In this document: in pieces, positions 29,201 to 38,006 of the stretch
Layout: every line of letters begins with the position of its first letter
Numbering within the stretch: the stretch's first letter is position 1
Origin: Desulfovibrio ferrophilus
GTDB lineage: Bacteria; Desulfobacterota; Desulfovibrionia; Desulfovibrionales; Desulfovibrionaceae
Length of the DNA: 64,000 nucleotides
Assembly (NCBI RefSeq): GCF_003966735.1
Contig: NZ_AP017378.1
Span: forward strand, 2,004,905 to 2,068,904
Direction: 5' to 3'
Notes under the pieces: model-generated
Told to the model about the DNA's origin: nothing
Databases searched by the model: none
Seen by the model: only the letters and a program-made list of their open reading frames with translations
Translations under genes and position numbers: made by a program

Positions 29201-29649
29201 GCTTCAAGCTGCCCACGCAAGAAAAATCCATTTCCATGCCCACCCCACCCAAGACCGCCCAGGCAGCCTCCAAAGCCAAAATCCTGCTGGTCGAGGACGA
29301 ACGCATCAGCAGCCTCTCCCTGGTTAAAATGCTGGAAAACCAAGGATGCACGGTCCGTGCGGCATACAACGGTCAGCAGGCATTGGATACCCTGCGCGAA
29401 GAGTCTTTCGACTGTATATTCATGGACATCCAGATGCCGTTGATGGATGGCCTCGAAGCCACAAAGATCATCCGGACTTCTCCGGAATTCGTGCACAGGG
29501 CCCATATCCCCATCGTAGCCATGACAGCCCATGCCATGGCCGGAGACCGTGCCGGGTTCATGGAAGGCGGCATGACGGCCTATGTCTCAAAACCCGTTGA
29601 ATTCAGTGAAATTCTGGATGTTCTGCAAGAGGTTCTGGAGAACAAATAG
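26275..29649 (+). CDS. Hybrid sensor histidine kinase with periplasmic ABC-type binding domain
   Basis: 1124 residues. A signal sequence (about 1-24) precedes a periplasmic substrate-binding-like domain (about 28-330; ALLISSYHPGFPTFFQQIDGIKS, IPLVFCGLNN) of the ABC_sub_bind type. A membrane helix (about 345-363), three PAS domains (about 375-740), HisKA with His760 (NMSHEIRTPINGVMG), a HATPase (NLVGNACKFT, DTGPGI, GAGLGLPIV) and a C-terminal receiver with Asp1051 (CIFMDIQMPLMDGLEA) follow. It should sense a periplasmic ligand and relay phosphate through its own receiver. No cognate regulator lies next to it. Confidence 0.93.
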   Translation: MIPAYARLFITCLILLFCSNANSASNDQRALLISSYHPGFPTFFQQIDGIKSIFEPAGVMLDVEFMDSKRFPGPEDIAHFKRQLSHKLAVAPRYDIILTSDDNALRFALDNRHKLFPSIPLVFCGLNNVNLALAQDAEPNITGVIESISLSETLALIHRLSPSTTQVAVIADGTPSGQSDLRKLRRLSQTNPNLEIHELLLADMSFEELTQKLSKLGKNTSILLLSAYRDKSGLSMSFADSLSLIRRHAKAPVFHLWEHGLGQGILGGKVVSHESQGRTAAQLALRILQGELAEQIKVVPGEAANLYIFDALELKRWNISEDLLPPGSLLLNRPKTFYETHQSLIQISGGAILILLVVIALLTKTLRALRRAETALIESEAKYRGYIENAPDGLFVFDKTGRFHEVNRAGCEMTGYTQDEFLQLNFPNPLAEHDHPRAQNNFAMLIEKGTVQAQYDVRRKDGTIISVLTTAAKLSDNLFVALGKDITELQKTKEALEQSKSRHSIVFNNSPLGIILYNEQGTIVDCNERFIDIMGSSRHQLIGFNTIGQTESNELRQALKTALNGEIGIFEGPYVSVTGGKASYIRVNFNPVHPGKSPTEVIATLEDFSQRIQAEQALRESEERHTALSRATAEAIFISDKGVCIEANQSASDMFGYSNEELIGIFGTDVIAPESRELVKQNILSGAENPYEALAVRKDGSTFWAEFQGRMFTYKGKPTRATAVRDITMRKEAERTLLQAKEQAEAVSRAKSQFLANMSHEIRTPINGVMGMLQLMGMTPLNHDQREYVDNAVLSCQRLTRLLGDILDMSRIEAGKIQLRDELISMSEILDEVKSTYSTLATSAGIELNIRCHPEVPPQVIGDELRLRQILLNLVGNACKFTQHGAVSIDVSRLETSKPETSRLLFMVSDTGPGISDALVDSMFSTFTQAEGTYSRKHQGAGLGLPIVKNLVELLEGSLAVESLPGQGTTFYISIGFKLPTQEKSISMPTPPKTAQAASKAKILLVEDERISSLSLVKMLENQGCTVRAAYNGQQALDTLREESFDCIFMDIQMPLMDGLEATKIIRTSPEFVHRAHIPIVAMTAHAMAGDRAGFMEGGMTAYVSKPVEFSEILDVLQEVLENK

Positions 29650-29813
29650 CCATAGCCCCAGAAGCCCGATTCCAGGAGCCTTCACCCGACCTAGTGCCAT
29701 CACCGAGCAGAGAAGTCCCAGCCAGCGGTTAGACACCTTGGCCCAGGGCTGTTATGGTCCCGCGAGTGATGTTCGCCGGACTTGACGGTGAACGCGAAAC
29801 CGGAGGCCCATCA

Positions 29814-30608
29814 ATGCGCATCATCCGAGTGGCTTACAATAACTACTCTTTCTACGCCCAATTACTCGACGGCGAAGTCCTCTGCCTCGACCGCTCCAAG
29901 GGTCTGGACAAACCTCTTTCCCTGTCCGAAGTTCAGGTTCTGCCTCTGGCAGTACCCAGCAAGATCGTCTGCCTGGGGCTGAACTACCGCTCGCATGCCG
30001 AAGAATTGGGCCATGAGCTGCCACAGGAACCCCTGATCTTTTTGAAGCCCCCCACATCCGTCATCGCCCACGGCCAACCCATCCTCATTCCATCCATGTC
30101 GGAACAAGTGGACTACGAGGGGGAACTTGCCGTCATCATCGGACGCCAGTGCAAAAACGTCCCTGCTGATGAATTGGCCCCTTATATATTTGGATATGCA
30201 TGCGCCAACGACGTCACTGCCCGCGATCTGCAGCGCAAGGACGGCTTGTTCACTCGTGCCAAAGGATTCGACACCTTTGCCCCCATCGGCCCCTGGATCG
30301 AGACCGATGTATCCAATCCGGGTAATCTGAACATCCGAACACTGGTGAACGGACAGGTCCGCCAACAGGGCAATACATCGGAAATGGTCTTTTCCGTACC
30401 CGAAGCCGTCAGCTTTATCTCTCGCGTCATGACGCTCATGCCCGGGGATGTGGTGCTGACGGGAACACCCGCAGGTATCGGAGAGCTCAAAGCCGGTGAC
30501 GAAGTCACTGTGGAAATCGAAACCGTAGGACTGTTGACCAACACGGTTCAAAATGCGCCACAGCCAAGCGCGCCCGTCACAGAGGATCCGGCAGCCACGC
30601 TGCAATGA
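29814..30608 (+). CDS. Fumarylacetoacetate hydrolase (FAH) family protein
   Basis: 264 residues, taking the ATG at 29814 because GGAGG lies just before it; an upstream in-frame GTG at 29754 has no ribosome site. The family core is present: KIVCLGLNYRSHAEELG, FLKPPTSVI, the metal-binding DYEGELAVIIG, ANDVTARDLQ, KGFDTFAPIGPW and DVVLTGTPAGIG. Members include acylpyruvases, oxaloacetate decarboxylases and 2-hydroxyhepta-2,4-diene-1,7-dioate isomerases; the substrate cannot be chosen here. The C-terminal dozen residues are a Pro/Ala-rich extension. Confidence 0.88.
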   Translation: MRIIRVAYNNYSFYAQLLDGEVLCLDRSKGLDKPLSLSEVQVLPLAVPSKIVCLGLNYRSHAEELGHELPQEPLIFLKPPTSVIAHGQPILIPSMSEQVDYEGELAVIIGRQCKNVPADELAPYIFGYACANDVTARDLQRKDGLFTRAKGFDTFAPIGPWIETDVSNPGNLNIRTLVNGQVRQQGNTSEMVFSVPEAVSFISRVMTLMPGDVVLTGTPAGIGELKAGDEVTVEIETVGLLTNTVQNAPQPSAPVTEDPAATLQ

Positions 30609-30693
30609 TATAAATATCTGGGCATTGCGGCAGAGACCTGAATCCGGCACGCAATTTCCACTGAAGGGAAGGCAGGCATTCGGATCTCAGGGC

Positions 30694-30722
30694 TTGCCAT
30701 TTCGTTTGTTTTCACGTAAAAG
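30694..30722 (+). promoter_or_regulatory. Possible rpsB promoter
   Basis: TTGCCA, a 17-base spacer and TAAAAG lie about 115 bases before rpsB. Only the -35 is a good match. Confidence 0.3.
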
Positions 30723-30754
30723 TCCGCGACTCTTCAAGACCACACACCTCGGCC

Positions 30755-30795
30755 GCGTCCCGGGTGCCCTGCACGGTGCAGGGTTTGACGGACGC
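30755..30795 (+). promoter_or_regulatory. Structured rpsB mRNA leader
   Basis: An outer stem GCGTCC/GGACGC (30755-30760 with 30790-30795) encloses an inner perfect stem CCCTGCA/TGCAGGG (30767-30783). It lies 40 bases before rpsB. In many bacteria S2 represses its own mRNA through such a leader; this one is inferred from structure only. Confidence 0.45.
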
Positions 30796-30836
30796 CACAA
30801 GGCCGGAGTGGAGGAAACAACCCAGGAGGAATTCCA

Positions 30837-31718
30837 ATGGCTTACGTTACCATGAAGCAGATGCTGGAGACCGGCGTCCACTTTGGTCACCAGACCCGAC
30901 GCTGGAACCCCAAGATGCGTCCTTACATCTTCGGCGCTCGCAACGGCATCCACATCATCGACCTTCAGCAGACTGTCCGTCTGTTCCAGACCGCTCACGA
31001 TTTCATCGCTGAGAACGTCGCCAAGGGCGAAAAAATCATCTTCATCGGCACCAAGCGTCAGGCTCAGGAAGCCGTGAAGCAGGAAGCCGCTCGTGCTGGC
31101 CAGTACTACATCACCAACCGTTGGATGGGCGGCACGCTCACCAACTTCCAGACCATCAAGCGTTCCATTGACCGCCTGAAGAAGCTGGAGGAGATGTTCG
31201 AGGATGGCACCACCAGCAAATACACCAAGAAAGAAGTCGTGGGCATGACCCGTGAAGTCGCCAAGCTGAACAACGCACTCGGCGGCATCAAGGACATGGA
31301 AAGGCTGCCCGCCGCTGCGTTTGTCATCGATCCCAAGCGCGAGGACATCGCCGTCAAGGAATGTCGCAAGCTCGGTATCCCCATCGTGGCTGTGGTTGAC
31401 ACCAACTGCGACCCTGATGTCATCGACTACGTCATCCCCGGCAACGACGACGCCATCCGCGCCATCAAGCTGTTTGTGGCCCACGTGGCCGACGCCTGCC
31501 TCGAAGGCGGCGCCCGTCAGGAAGAAGTGGCCATGGCTAAAGCTGCCGACGCCGCTCAGGCCAAGGACAAGAAGGCTGACGCACCCAAGCCCGCGGCTCC
31601 CAAGACCGAAGTCCCCAAGATCGAGGTCCCCAAAGCCAAGCCCGCCGAAGCCCCCAAGGCTGAAGCCGAGGCAACCGAGGCCCCCAAGACCGAGACCACC
31701 GAAGAAGCTTCCGAGTAA
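30837..31718 (+). CDS. rpsB: 30S ribosomal protein S2 with acidic/basic C-terminal tail
   Basis: 293 residues; CAGGAGG precedes the ATG. The S2 core is clear ([66 protein letters not shown]). The core ends near residue 235; the remaining 55-60 residues are a low-complexity tail of repeated Lys/Pro/Ala/Glu units such as [21 protein letters not shown]2 is one of the last proteins to join the small subunit and is needed for S1 binding. tsf follows after 17 bases, the usual rpsB-tsf operon. Confidence 0.98.
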   Translation: MAYVTMKQMLETGVHFGHQTRRWNPKMRPYIFGARNGIHIIDLQQTVRLFQTAHDFIAENVAKGEKIIFIGTKRQAQEAVKQEAARAGQYYITNRWMGGTLTNFQTIKRSIDRLKKLEEMFEDGTTSKYTKKEVVGMTREVAKLNNALGGIKDMERLPAAAFVIDPKREDIAVKECRKLGIPIVAVVDTNCDPDVIDYVIPGNDDAIRAIKLFVAHVADACLEGGARQEEVAMAKAADAAQAKDKKADAPKPAAPKTEVPKIEVPKAKPAEAPKAEAEATEAPKTETTEEASE

Positions 31719-31735
31719 CTTTCAAGGAGATAACA

Positions 31736-32572
31736 ATGGCTATCACCGCAGCTATGGTTAAAGACCTGCGCGAGAAGACCGGCGTAGGCATGATGGACTG
31801 CAAGAAAGCGCTCGTGGAGAGCGGTGGCGACGAAGAAAAGGCCATCGCGTTCCTGCGCGAGAAGGGCCTTGCCAAGGCCGCCAAGAAGGCTGGCCGCGCC
31901 ACCTCTGAAGGCGTTGTGGGTACTTACATCTCCGCCGATGGTAAGACCGCTACTCTGGTCGAGCTGATGTGCGAGACTGACTTCGTGGCCAAAGGCGAAG
32001 ACTTCCAAGGCTTTGCCGCCAACCTGGCCGAGCAGATCGCTGGCCTCGATGTGACCACCGGTGTTGCCGCTGACCTGCCCGCCGAAATGGTTGACGTCTC
32101 CGGCCTGATTGGCAAGCTGGGCGAAAACATGGGCGTTGGCCGTTTTGCCAAAGTCGCTGCCGACGGCGTTGTGGGTGTCTACATCCACTCCAACATGAAG
32201 ATCGGCGTCCTCGTGGCCCTCGACGGCACCGACGATGCTGCCATTGGCAAAGACATTGCCATGCAGGTTGCTGCCGTGAACCCGCTTTGCGTTTCCTCTG
32301 ACGAAGTTCCCCAGGATCTCCTGGAGAAGGAAAAGGAAATCTACCGCAATCAGGGCCTCGAAGAAGGCAAACCCGCCGAGATCGTCGAAAAGATCATGAT
32401 CGGCCGCGTAAACAAATACTACAAAGAAGTCTGCCTGCTGGAGCAGCCGTTCATCAAGGACGACAAAAAATCCATCAAGCAGTACCTCAAGGAAGCCGCT
32501 GGCGGCGCGAAAGTCTTGAGCTTTACGCGACTGGCCCTCGGTGAGGGCGCACCGTCGTCCGACGAGGAATAG
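31736..32572 (+). CDS. tsf: Elongation factor Ts
   Basis: 278 residues, AAGGAGAT before the ATG. The N-terminal UBA-like domain has the signature VKDLREKTGVGMMDCKKAL and the core shows ELMCETDFVAK, the two classic EF-Ts motifs. It exchanges GDP on EF-Tu. It is co-transcribed with rpsB and followed by a strong terminator. Confidence 0.98.
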   Translation: MAITAAMVKDLREKTGVGMMDCKKALVESGGDEEKAIAFLREKGLAKAAKKAGRATSEGVVGTYISADGKTATLVELMCETDFVAKGEDFQGFAANLAEQIAGLDVTTGVAADLPAEMVDVSGLIGKLGENMGVGRFAKVAADGVVGVYIHSNMKIGVLVALDGTDDAAIGKDIAMQVAAVNPLCVSSDEVPQDLLEKEKEIYRNQGLEEGKPAEIVEKIMIGRVNKYYKEVCLLEQPFIKDDKKSIKQYLKEAAGGAKVLSFTRLALGEGAPSSDEE

Positions 32573-32576
32573 ATTC

Positions 32577-32603
32577 AAACGGGCCGTAAGGCCCGTTTTT
32601 TTT
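32577..32603 (+). terminator. Intrinsic terminator after tsf
   Basis: A perfect stem AAACGGGCC/GGCCCGTTT with loop GTAA is followed by T8. It separates rpsB-tsf from the pyrH operon. Confidence 0.92.
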
Positions 32604-32676
32604 GACCGACATTCAGCCCCAGAGATGATATTCATCTTGGAGGCAAACACCCTACAACCAGGGGAGAGATGCGCGT

Positions 32677-33396
32677 ATGAGCAAACTCCGGTTCAATCGT
32701 GTCCTGTTGAAGCTCAGTGGCGAGGCATTGGCGGGGAGCAAAAAATTCGGTATAGACCCCGAATCCGTTAGCGTATTTGCCCGTGAAATTGCAGAAGTAG
32801 CACAAATGGGCCTGCAGGTGGCTCTGGTCATCGGCGGAGGCAACATCTTCCGTGGCATGGCCGCAAGCGCCAAAGGCATGGACCGCGCCCAGGGCGATTA
32901 CATGGGCATGCTGGCCACGGTGATGAACGCACTGGCTGTGCAGGACGGACTGGAGAAGGAAGGCGTGCAGACCCGTGTCATGAGCGCCATCGACATGAAG
33001 GAAGTGGCCGAGCCCTACATCAGACGTCGCGCCGTGCGCCATCTGGAAAAGGGCCGAGTGGTGATCTGTGCTGCCGGAACCGGCAACCCCTACTTCACCA
33101 CTGACACCGCAGCCGCGCTGCGAGCCGCCGAACTGAACACCGAAGCCATCCTGAAGGCAACCAAGGTGGACGGGGTCTACGACAAGGACCCCATGGAACA
33201 TGACGATGCGACGCTCTTCGAGCAGCTGACATACATCGACGTCCTGAGCAAACGCCTCAAGGTCATGGATTCCACAGCCATTTCCCTGGCCATGGATAAT
33301 GACCTGCCCATCTGCGTGTTCAACCTGTTCACACCCGGCAACATCAAGCGTGTCGTGAATGGGGAGGCCGTCGGAACCATAGTTCAAGGAGGATAA
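32677..33396 (+). CDS. pyrH: UMP kinase
   Basis: 239 residues. Bacterial UMP kinase (amino-acid kinase fold) motifs are present: [35 protein letters not shown] as [15 protein letters not shown], and VDGVYDKDP. It makes UDP from UMP and ATP and is usually a GTP-activated, UTP-inhibited hexamer. It starts the pyrH-frr-uppS-cdsA-dxr-rseP-tsaB series; frr follows after six bases. Confidence 0.98.
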   Translation: MSKLRFNRVLLKLSGEALAGSKKFGIDPESVSVFAREIAEVAQMGLQVALVIGGGNIFRGMAASAKGMDRAQGDYMGMLATVMNALAVQDGLEKEGVQTRVMSAIDMKEVAEPYIRRRAVRHLEKGRVVICAAGTGNPYFTTDTAAALRAAELNTEAILKATKVDGVYDKDPMEHDDATLFEQLTYIDVLSKRLKVMDSTAISLAMDNDLPICVFNLFTPGNIKRVVNGEAVGTIVQGG

Positions 33397-33402
33397 GCGA
33401 CA

Positions 33403-33957
33403 ATGCAATCCGTTATGGATGACGCCCGGGAAAGGATGAACAAGGCACTGGCGAACCTGGACAGAGAGTTCACCAAATTACGCACTGGACGCGCTTCGGC
33501 ATCTCTGGTCGAAGATATCATGGTGGACTACTACGGCACTCCTACGCCCTTGAAACAGATCGCCTCGATCTCCATCCCAGAATCCAGGTCGCTGACCATC
33601 CAGCCTTGGGATCGTGGAGCCTTTGCCTCCATCGAAAAGGCCATCATGAAGTCGGACCTTGGGCTGACCCCGGTCAACGACGGAAAGCTGATCCGCATCA
33701 ACATTCCGCCCCTGACCGAAGAACGCCGCAAGGAACTGGCCAAGCTCGCCAAGAAGTATACCGAAGACTGCCGCATCGGCATGCGCAATGTCCGCCGCGA
33801 CGCCAACGACATGCTCAAGGCCATGCAGAAGGACAAGGACATCACCGAAGACGAACTACATAAAGGTCAGGATGACGTCCAGAAAGTCACCGATGCCATG
33901 ATCAAGAAGGCTGATGAGGTCCTCGAGGCCAAAGAAATCGAAATCATGGAAATATAG
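33403..33957 (+). CDS. frr: Ribosome recycling factor
   Basis: 184 residues, the normal family length. Motifs include [35 protein letters not shown] and the C-terminal helix [28 protein letters not shown]. It splits post-termination ribosomes together with EF-G. GGAGG lies within the end of pyrH. Confidence 0.98.
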   Translation: MQSVMDDARERMNKALANLDREFTKLRTGRASASLVEDIMVDYYGTPTPLKQIASISIPESRSLTIQPWDRGAFASIEKAIMKSDLGLTPVNDGKLIRINIPPLTEERRKELAKLAKKYTEDCRIGMRNVRRDANDMLKAMQKDKDITEDELHKGQDDVQKVTDAMIKKADEVLEAKEIEIMEI

Positions 33958-33980
33958 CCCTCACTCGAGGGAGATGATAT

Positions 33981-34008
33981 GCCCCGGGGTGGTATTCCAC
34001 CCCGGGGC
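33981..34008 (+). promoter_or_regulatory. Perfect 12-bp hairpin between frr and uppS
   Basis: GCCCCGGGGTGG pairs perfectly with CCACCCCGGGGC around the loop TATT. There is no T run after it, so it is not a standard terminator; it could slow decay of the frr mRNA or cause partial polymerase pausing inside the operon. Confidence 0.6.
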
Positions 34009-34029
34009 TTGACCGTCTCATGGAGACAG

Positions 34030-34770
34030 ATGATTCCAAGGAGGATCGTCCTGCAGCTTACCTCTTTACCTGTTCACCTTGCCGTCATCATGGACGGCAA
34101 TGGACGCTGGGCCACCTCCAGAGGCCTGACCCGCAGCGAGGGGCATCGGGCTGGCACCAAAACGGCCCGCAAAGTTGTCACCGAATGTCGCAAGCTGGGC
34201 ATCAGGCATCTGACGCTGTACACTTTTTCCAAAGAGAACTGGGGCCGCCCCAAGGAAGAAATCAGCTTCCTGTTCGATCTCCTCAAACGCTTCCTGACCA
34301 ATGAACTCAGCCTGTTGCTTGAACAGGATATCCGTTTGAATATTCTGGGTGAGATCAACGAGTTGCCACTGGCCACTCGTAAGGTTCTGCAACATGTCAT
34401 GACCACCACCAATGACTGCGCGTCCATGACCCTGAACCTGGCGCTGAACTATTCCAGCCGGGACGAAATCGTCCGTGCCGCCCGCCTGCTGGCCGAGGCC
34501 GAAACGCCCCCGGCAGAGTTTACCGAAGAAGCTCTCGCAAATCGGTTGTACACAGCAGGGCAGCCGGACCCGGATCTCATCATCCGCACCAGTGGCGAAC
34601 AGAGGCTCTCGAACTATCTGCTGTTCCAGGCCGCCTACGCCGAGTTCTATTTCACCGACACCCTCTGGCCCGACTTCGATGAAACCGAACTGCACAAGGC
34701 CCTGGAAACCTATGCCGGGCGCAAGCGCCGTTTCGGCAAGACAGGTGAACAGGCCGAGCAGGACACCTAA
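34030..34770 (+). CDS. uppS: Undecaprenyl diphosphate synthase (cis-prenyltransferase)
   Basis: 246 residues from the ATG at 34030 (GGAG five bases before). The frame is open back to 33979, but that region is the hairpin, so an earlier start is unlikely. Catalytic motifs: VIMDGNGRWA (Asp22), GHRAGTK, LTLYTFSKENWGRP, NLALNYSSRDEI, and DLIIRTSGEQRLSNYLLFQAAYAE split across the dimer interface. It makes the C55 lipid carrier for peptidoglycan and O-antigen. AAGGAGG six codons in may also serve a rare CTG start. Confidence 0.96.
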   Translation: MIPRRIVLQLTSLPVHLAVIMDGNGRWATSRGLTRSEGHRAGTKTARKVVTECRKLGIRHLTLYTFSKENWGRPKEEISFLFDLLKRFLTNELSLLLEQDIRLNILGEINELPLATRKVLQHVMTTTNDCASMTLNLALNYSSRDEIVRAARLLAEAETPPAEFTEEALANRLYTAGQPDPDLIIRTSGEQRLSNYLLFQAAYAEFYFTDTLWPDFDETELHKALETYAGRKRRFGKTGEQAEQDT

Positions 34771-34785
34771 CCCGGAGACCATACA

Positions 34786-35631
34786 ATGGCCCTGTCCTCC
34801 TCACATAAAAAACGCATCGGAACCGGCTTGATGCTGGTTGTCCTCTGGGCTCTGTCCATCACATTCAGAGGTTGGTCAGAATTTGCCCTGCTGACGGCCA
34901 TTGCCGCAGGTGGACTGTGGGAATTCTTCGGCATGTTCTGGTCCAAGAGGCGACACCTGACCCTGAAAATTTCCGGCCTCGGGCTGGGCACCCTGATTCT
35001 GCTGGCTGGCAAATGGAATGAACCATGGTTGATCCTGGCTGCCCTTGTGGCCGCTTTCTGGGTCTGCAACCTCTGGTTCCTCAAGCGTTACAGCCTGCAC
35101 CCCGAAGACCAGAGCGAGGAATACTCCTATGGTCAGTCCTCGGTATTCATCACAGGCCTGCTCTATGTCCCCGTACTGCTCCAGTTCCTCTTTGGCTTCG
35201 AGCGCATGGAAATCGTACTGGTGCTGCTGGCAGTCCTTGCATCGGATACCGGCGCCTTCTATGCTGGCTCATTGATCGGCGGCCCCAAGGTCTGGCCCAT
35301 GGTCAGTCCCAAGAAAACCTGGGCTGGTAGCATGGGTGGCATGGTCGCGAGCATCATGGTCTGCCTGGCTGCAGGCGCCGTGGATGAATACTGGCTGGCT
35401 GGCGCAGGAGCGGGACGCCCATGGTGGATGTGGGCACTGCTCGGCATTGGCCTGAACATCTCGGCCCAGTTCGGTGACTTCTTCGAATCTGCCCTCAAAC
35501 GCCGCCTGCATGTGAAGGACTCCGGGACATTGCTCCCCGGACACGGTGGAATCCTGGACCGGATCGACAGCCTGCTTCTGGCAGTGGCCACCTATGCTGG
35601 GCTGGATGCCCTGTTCAATTTCTTCCGCTAG
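34786..35631 (+). CDS. cdsA: Phosphatidate cytidylyltransferase
   Basis: 281 residues with about eight membrane helices. The family signature near the C-terminus is intact: SALKRRLHVKDSGTLLPGHG followed by GILDRIDSL. It makes CDP-diacylglycerol from phosphatidic acid and CTP for phospholipid synthesis. It is 15 bases after uppS, the common bacterial order. Confidence 0.96.
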   Translation: MALSSSHKKRIGTGLMLVVLWALSITFRGWSEFALLTAIAAGGLWEFFGMFWSKRRHLTLKISGLGLGTLILLAGKWNEPWLILAALVAAFWVCNLWFLKRYSLHPEDQSEEYSYGQSSVFITGLLYVPVLLQFLFGFERMEIVLVLLAVLASDTGAFYAGSLIGGPKVWPMVSPKKTWAGSMGGMVASIMVCLAAGAVDEYWLAGAGAGRPWWMWALLGIGLNISAQFGDFFESALKRRLHVKDSGTLLPGHGGILDRIDSLLLAVATYAGLDALFNFFR

Positions 35632-35667
35632 GCCGGACAACCTGTCACCCCTCGTGCAAGGCATTCC

Positions 35668-36861
35668 ATGATGAACTACATCTCTCCGCTGCCCACAGAT
35701 TCACCCTCGCCCAAACCCCTTGTCCTGTTGGGCAGCACAGGGTCCATCGGCGTCAGCACCCTGAAGGTCGTGGCTCAGCACCCCGGGCGGTTTCAGATTC
35801 TGGCTCTGGCTGGAGCCCGCAACGCTGTGCGCTTGGCCGAACAGGCTACGGCATTACGCCCACCGCTGCTGGCAATGCTGACCGAAGAAGCTGCCGCCGA
35901 GGTCAAAGCACTCTTACCTGCCGACTACACCCCGGAAATTCTCGTGGGCCCGGAGGCTTATGCCCAGCTGGCAACTTTACCCGAAGCGCATACCGTCCTT
36001 GCGGCCCAGGTCGGTGCCGCCGGATTGGTCCCTGCTCTGGCCGCCGCACGTGCGGGTAAGACTATTGCCCTGGCCAACAAAGAGGCCCTTGTCCTGGCCG
36101 GACACCTCTTCCGCGAGGCCTGCCACAAGACAGGGGCTGCCATTCTCCCGGTGGACAGCGAGCACAACGCCCTCTTCCAGGGTTTGATCGGACAGCGACA
36201 GTCACCCGTCCGTCGTCTGCTGCTCACGGCCTCGGGCGGACCGTTCAGGGGCAAGAGCGCTGAATATCTGAAAACCGTAACTCGTGAACAGGCTCTGAAC
36301 CACCCCAACTGGTCCATGGGCGCCAAGATCAGTATCGACTCGGCCACCCTGATGAACAAGGGGCTTGAGGTCATTGAGGCCTTCCATCTGTTCGGACTAC
36401 CCGCTGATCAAATCGAAGTTGTGGTTCACCCTCAAAGCTTCGTCCATTCTCTGGTGGAGTACGAAGATCGTTCCATGCTGGCCCAACTGGGCCCTGCCGA
36501 CATGCAGGTCGCCATCGCCTATGCCCTGGGCTGGCCAGGCAGACTGCCCCTGTCCCTGAAACCGCTGGATCTAGTGCACGCAGGACACTTGACCTTTGAG
36601 GCCCCGGCATTAGATATATTCCCTTGCCTGGCGTATGCGTTCCAAGCCCTCGAAGCAGGCCCCAGCTACCCGGTGGTACTCAATGCCGCCAACGAAGTGG
36701 CCGTGGAACTGTTCCTGAGCGGCAACATAGGCTTCACGAACATCCCGGCACTGGTTGGACGTGCTCTGGACGACCACGCCGGAGCCGACGCCACCAGCCT
36801 GGAAGCAATCCTCGCTGTGGATCATGAGACCAGGGACCGCGTCAGACACTGGGCATCGTAG
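35668..36861 (+). CDS. dxr: 1-deoxy-D-xylulose 5-phosphate reductoisomerase
   Basis: 397 residues. NADPH-binding GSTGSIGVSTLKVV lies near the N-terminus; metal and substrate motifs follow (LANKEALVLAG, PVDSEHNALFQ, TASGGPFRG, HPNWSMGAKISIDSATLMNK, HPQSFVHSLVEY, NAANEVAVELFL). It makes 2-C-methyl-D-erythritol 4-phosphate, the committed step of the MEP isoprenoid pathway that feeds UppS. Two adjacent ATG codons are possible starts. Confidence 0.97.
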   Translation: MMNYISPLPTDSPSPKPLVLLGSTGSIGVSTLKVVAQHPGRFQILALAGARNAVRLAEQATALRPPLLAMLTEEAAAEVKALLPADYTPEILVGPEAYAQLATLPEAHTVLAAQVGAAGLVPALAAARAGKTIALANKEALVLAGHLFREACHKTGAAILPVDSEHNALFQGLIGQRQSPVRRLLLTASGGPFRGKSAEYLKTVTREQALNHPNWSMGAKISIDSATLMNKGLEVIEAFHLFGLPADQIEVVVHPQSFVHSLVEYEDRSMLAQLGPADMQVAIAYALGWPGRLPLSLKPLDLVHAGHLTFEAPALDIFPCLAYAFQALEAGPSYPVVLNAANEVAVELFLSGNIGFTNIPALVGRALDDHAGADATSLEAILAVDHETRDRVRHWAS

Positions 36862-36930
36862 CCCAAGACCGAACACTTCCAGCCCAAGCACAACGCCGTC
36901 GCAATGCGTCGGCATGGAGTACCGTCGCCC

Positions 36931-37998
36931 ATGCAGGGAACCATCGCAGTCATTCTCGTTCTCGGAGCTCTGATCTTCTTCCACGAACTGGGCCACTTCA
37001 TTGTCGCACGTCTGCTGGGCGTCGGCGTCAAGGCCTTCTCGCTGGGCTTCGGGCCCAAGCTGGTTGGCTTCAGACGCGGTCAGACCGACTACAAACTTTC
37101 CCTGATCCCGTTGGGCGGCTATGTTTCGCTGTTGGGTGAAGGTGGCGACGAAGAGGACCTGCCCGAGGGCTTCACCCGCGAGGAAAGCTTTGCCCTGCGT
37201 CCGCCCCTGCACCGCATGATGGTGGTAGCAGCAGGCCCGATCTTCAACTTCGTGCTGGCCTGGTTCATCCTCTGGGGATTGTTCTTTGTCGAAGGCAAGA
37301 TGGATCTGAAGCCCGTTGTAGGCACGGTCCAGGAAAGCAGCGCGGCACAGATCGCAGGGTTACAGCCCGGCGACTTTATTACCGCCATCGACGGAGAACC
37401 GGTCATCTTCTGGAAGGAAATGACCACCCTGATTCAGGAGAGTGAAGGCCGCACCTTGCTCTTCACCGTGGACAGGGACAGCCAACAAATCGATATCCAG
37501 ATCACTCCCCGCCTTGCGGAAAACACCAATCTGTTCGGGGAAACCATCACCACTCCCATGGTGGGTATCGGCTCACGTGGCGACGTCGTGACCCAACCCA
37601 TGTCCTTTGGCGAAGCCATGACCGAAGGCGGGATGCAGACCCTCAATTACATCAAGGTCACGCTGCAGGCATTGATCAAGATCGTTGAGCGCGCCATTCC
37701 TCTGGATACCGTGGGTGGCCCCATCATGATCGCCCAGTTGGTAAGCGACGGCGCCGAACAGGGCCTGACCAGCGTCCTGTTCCTGACCGCCATCATCAGC
37801 GTCAACCTGGGACTGATCAACCTCTTCCCCATTCCCGTACTGGACGGTGGGCACATCCTGTTCTGCGGACTGGAAATGATCTTCCGCCGCCCGGTGTCCG
37901 AAAAATGGCAGATCATCACCACCCGCCTTGGCATCATGTTCCTGGTGATGCTTATGGGGCTGGCCATCTTCAACGACCTGTACCGGCTCTTCTCCTAA
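36931..37998 (+). CDS. rseP: Site-2 zinc metalloprotease RseP
   Basis: 355 residues from the ATG at 36931; an in-frame ATG nine codons earlier is possible. HExxH is in the first membrane helix (FFHELGHF, His18/Glu19/His22), then a PDZ domain (VGTVQESSAAQIAGLQPGDF) and the second metal motif NLFPIPVLDGGH near the C-terminus. It cuts anti-sigma factors within the membrane and clears signal-peptide remnants. Compared with E. coli RseP (about 450 residues, two PDZ domains) it is shorter, with one PDZ domain evident. Confidence 0.95.
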   Translation: MQGTIAVILVLGALIFFHELGHFIVARLLGVGVKAFSLGFGPKLVGFRRGQTDYKLSLIPLGGYVSLLGEGGDEEDLPEGFTREESFALRPPLHRMMVVAAGPIFNFVLAWFILWGLFFVEGKMDLKPVVGTVQESSAAQIAGLQPGDFITAIDGEPVIFWKEMTTLIQESEGRTLLFTVDRDSQQIDIQITPRLAENTNLFGETITTPMVGIGSRGDVVTQPMSFGEAMTEGGMQTLNYIKVTLQALIKIVERAIPLDTVGGPIMIAQLVSDGAEQGLTSVLFLTAIISVNLGLINLFPIPVLDGGHILFCGLEMIFRRPVSEKWQIITTRLGIMFLVMLMGLAIFNDLYRLFS

Positions 37999-38006
37999 GG
38001 ATTGCA

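Noticed and set aside
34786-35631. An early frame change or alternative start in cdsA.
   Set aside because: The frame is intact with the family signature at the right distance from the C-terminus.
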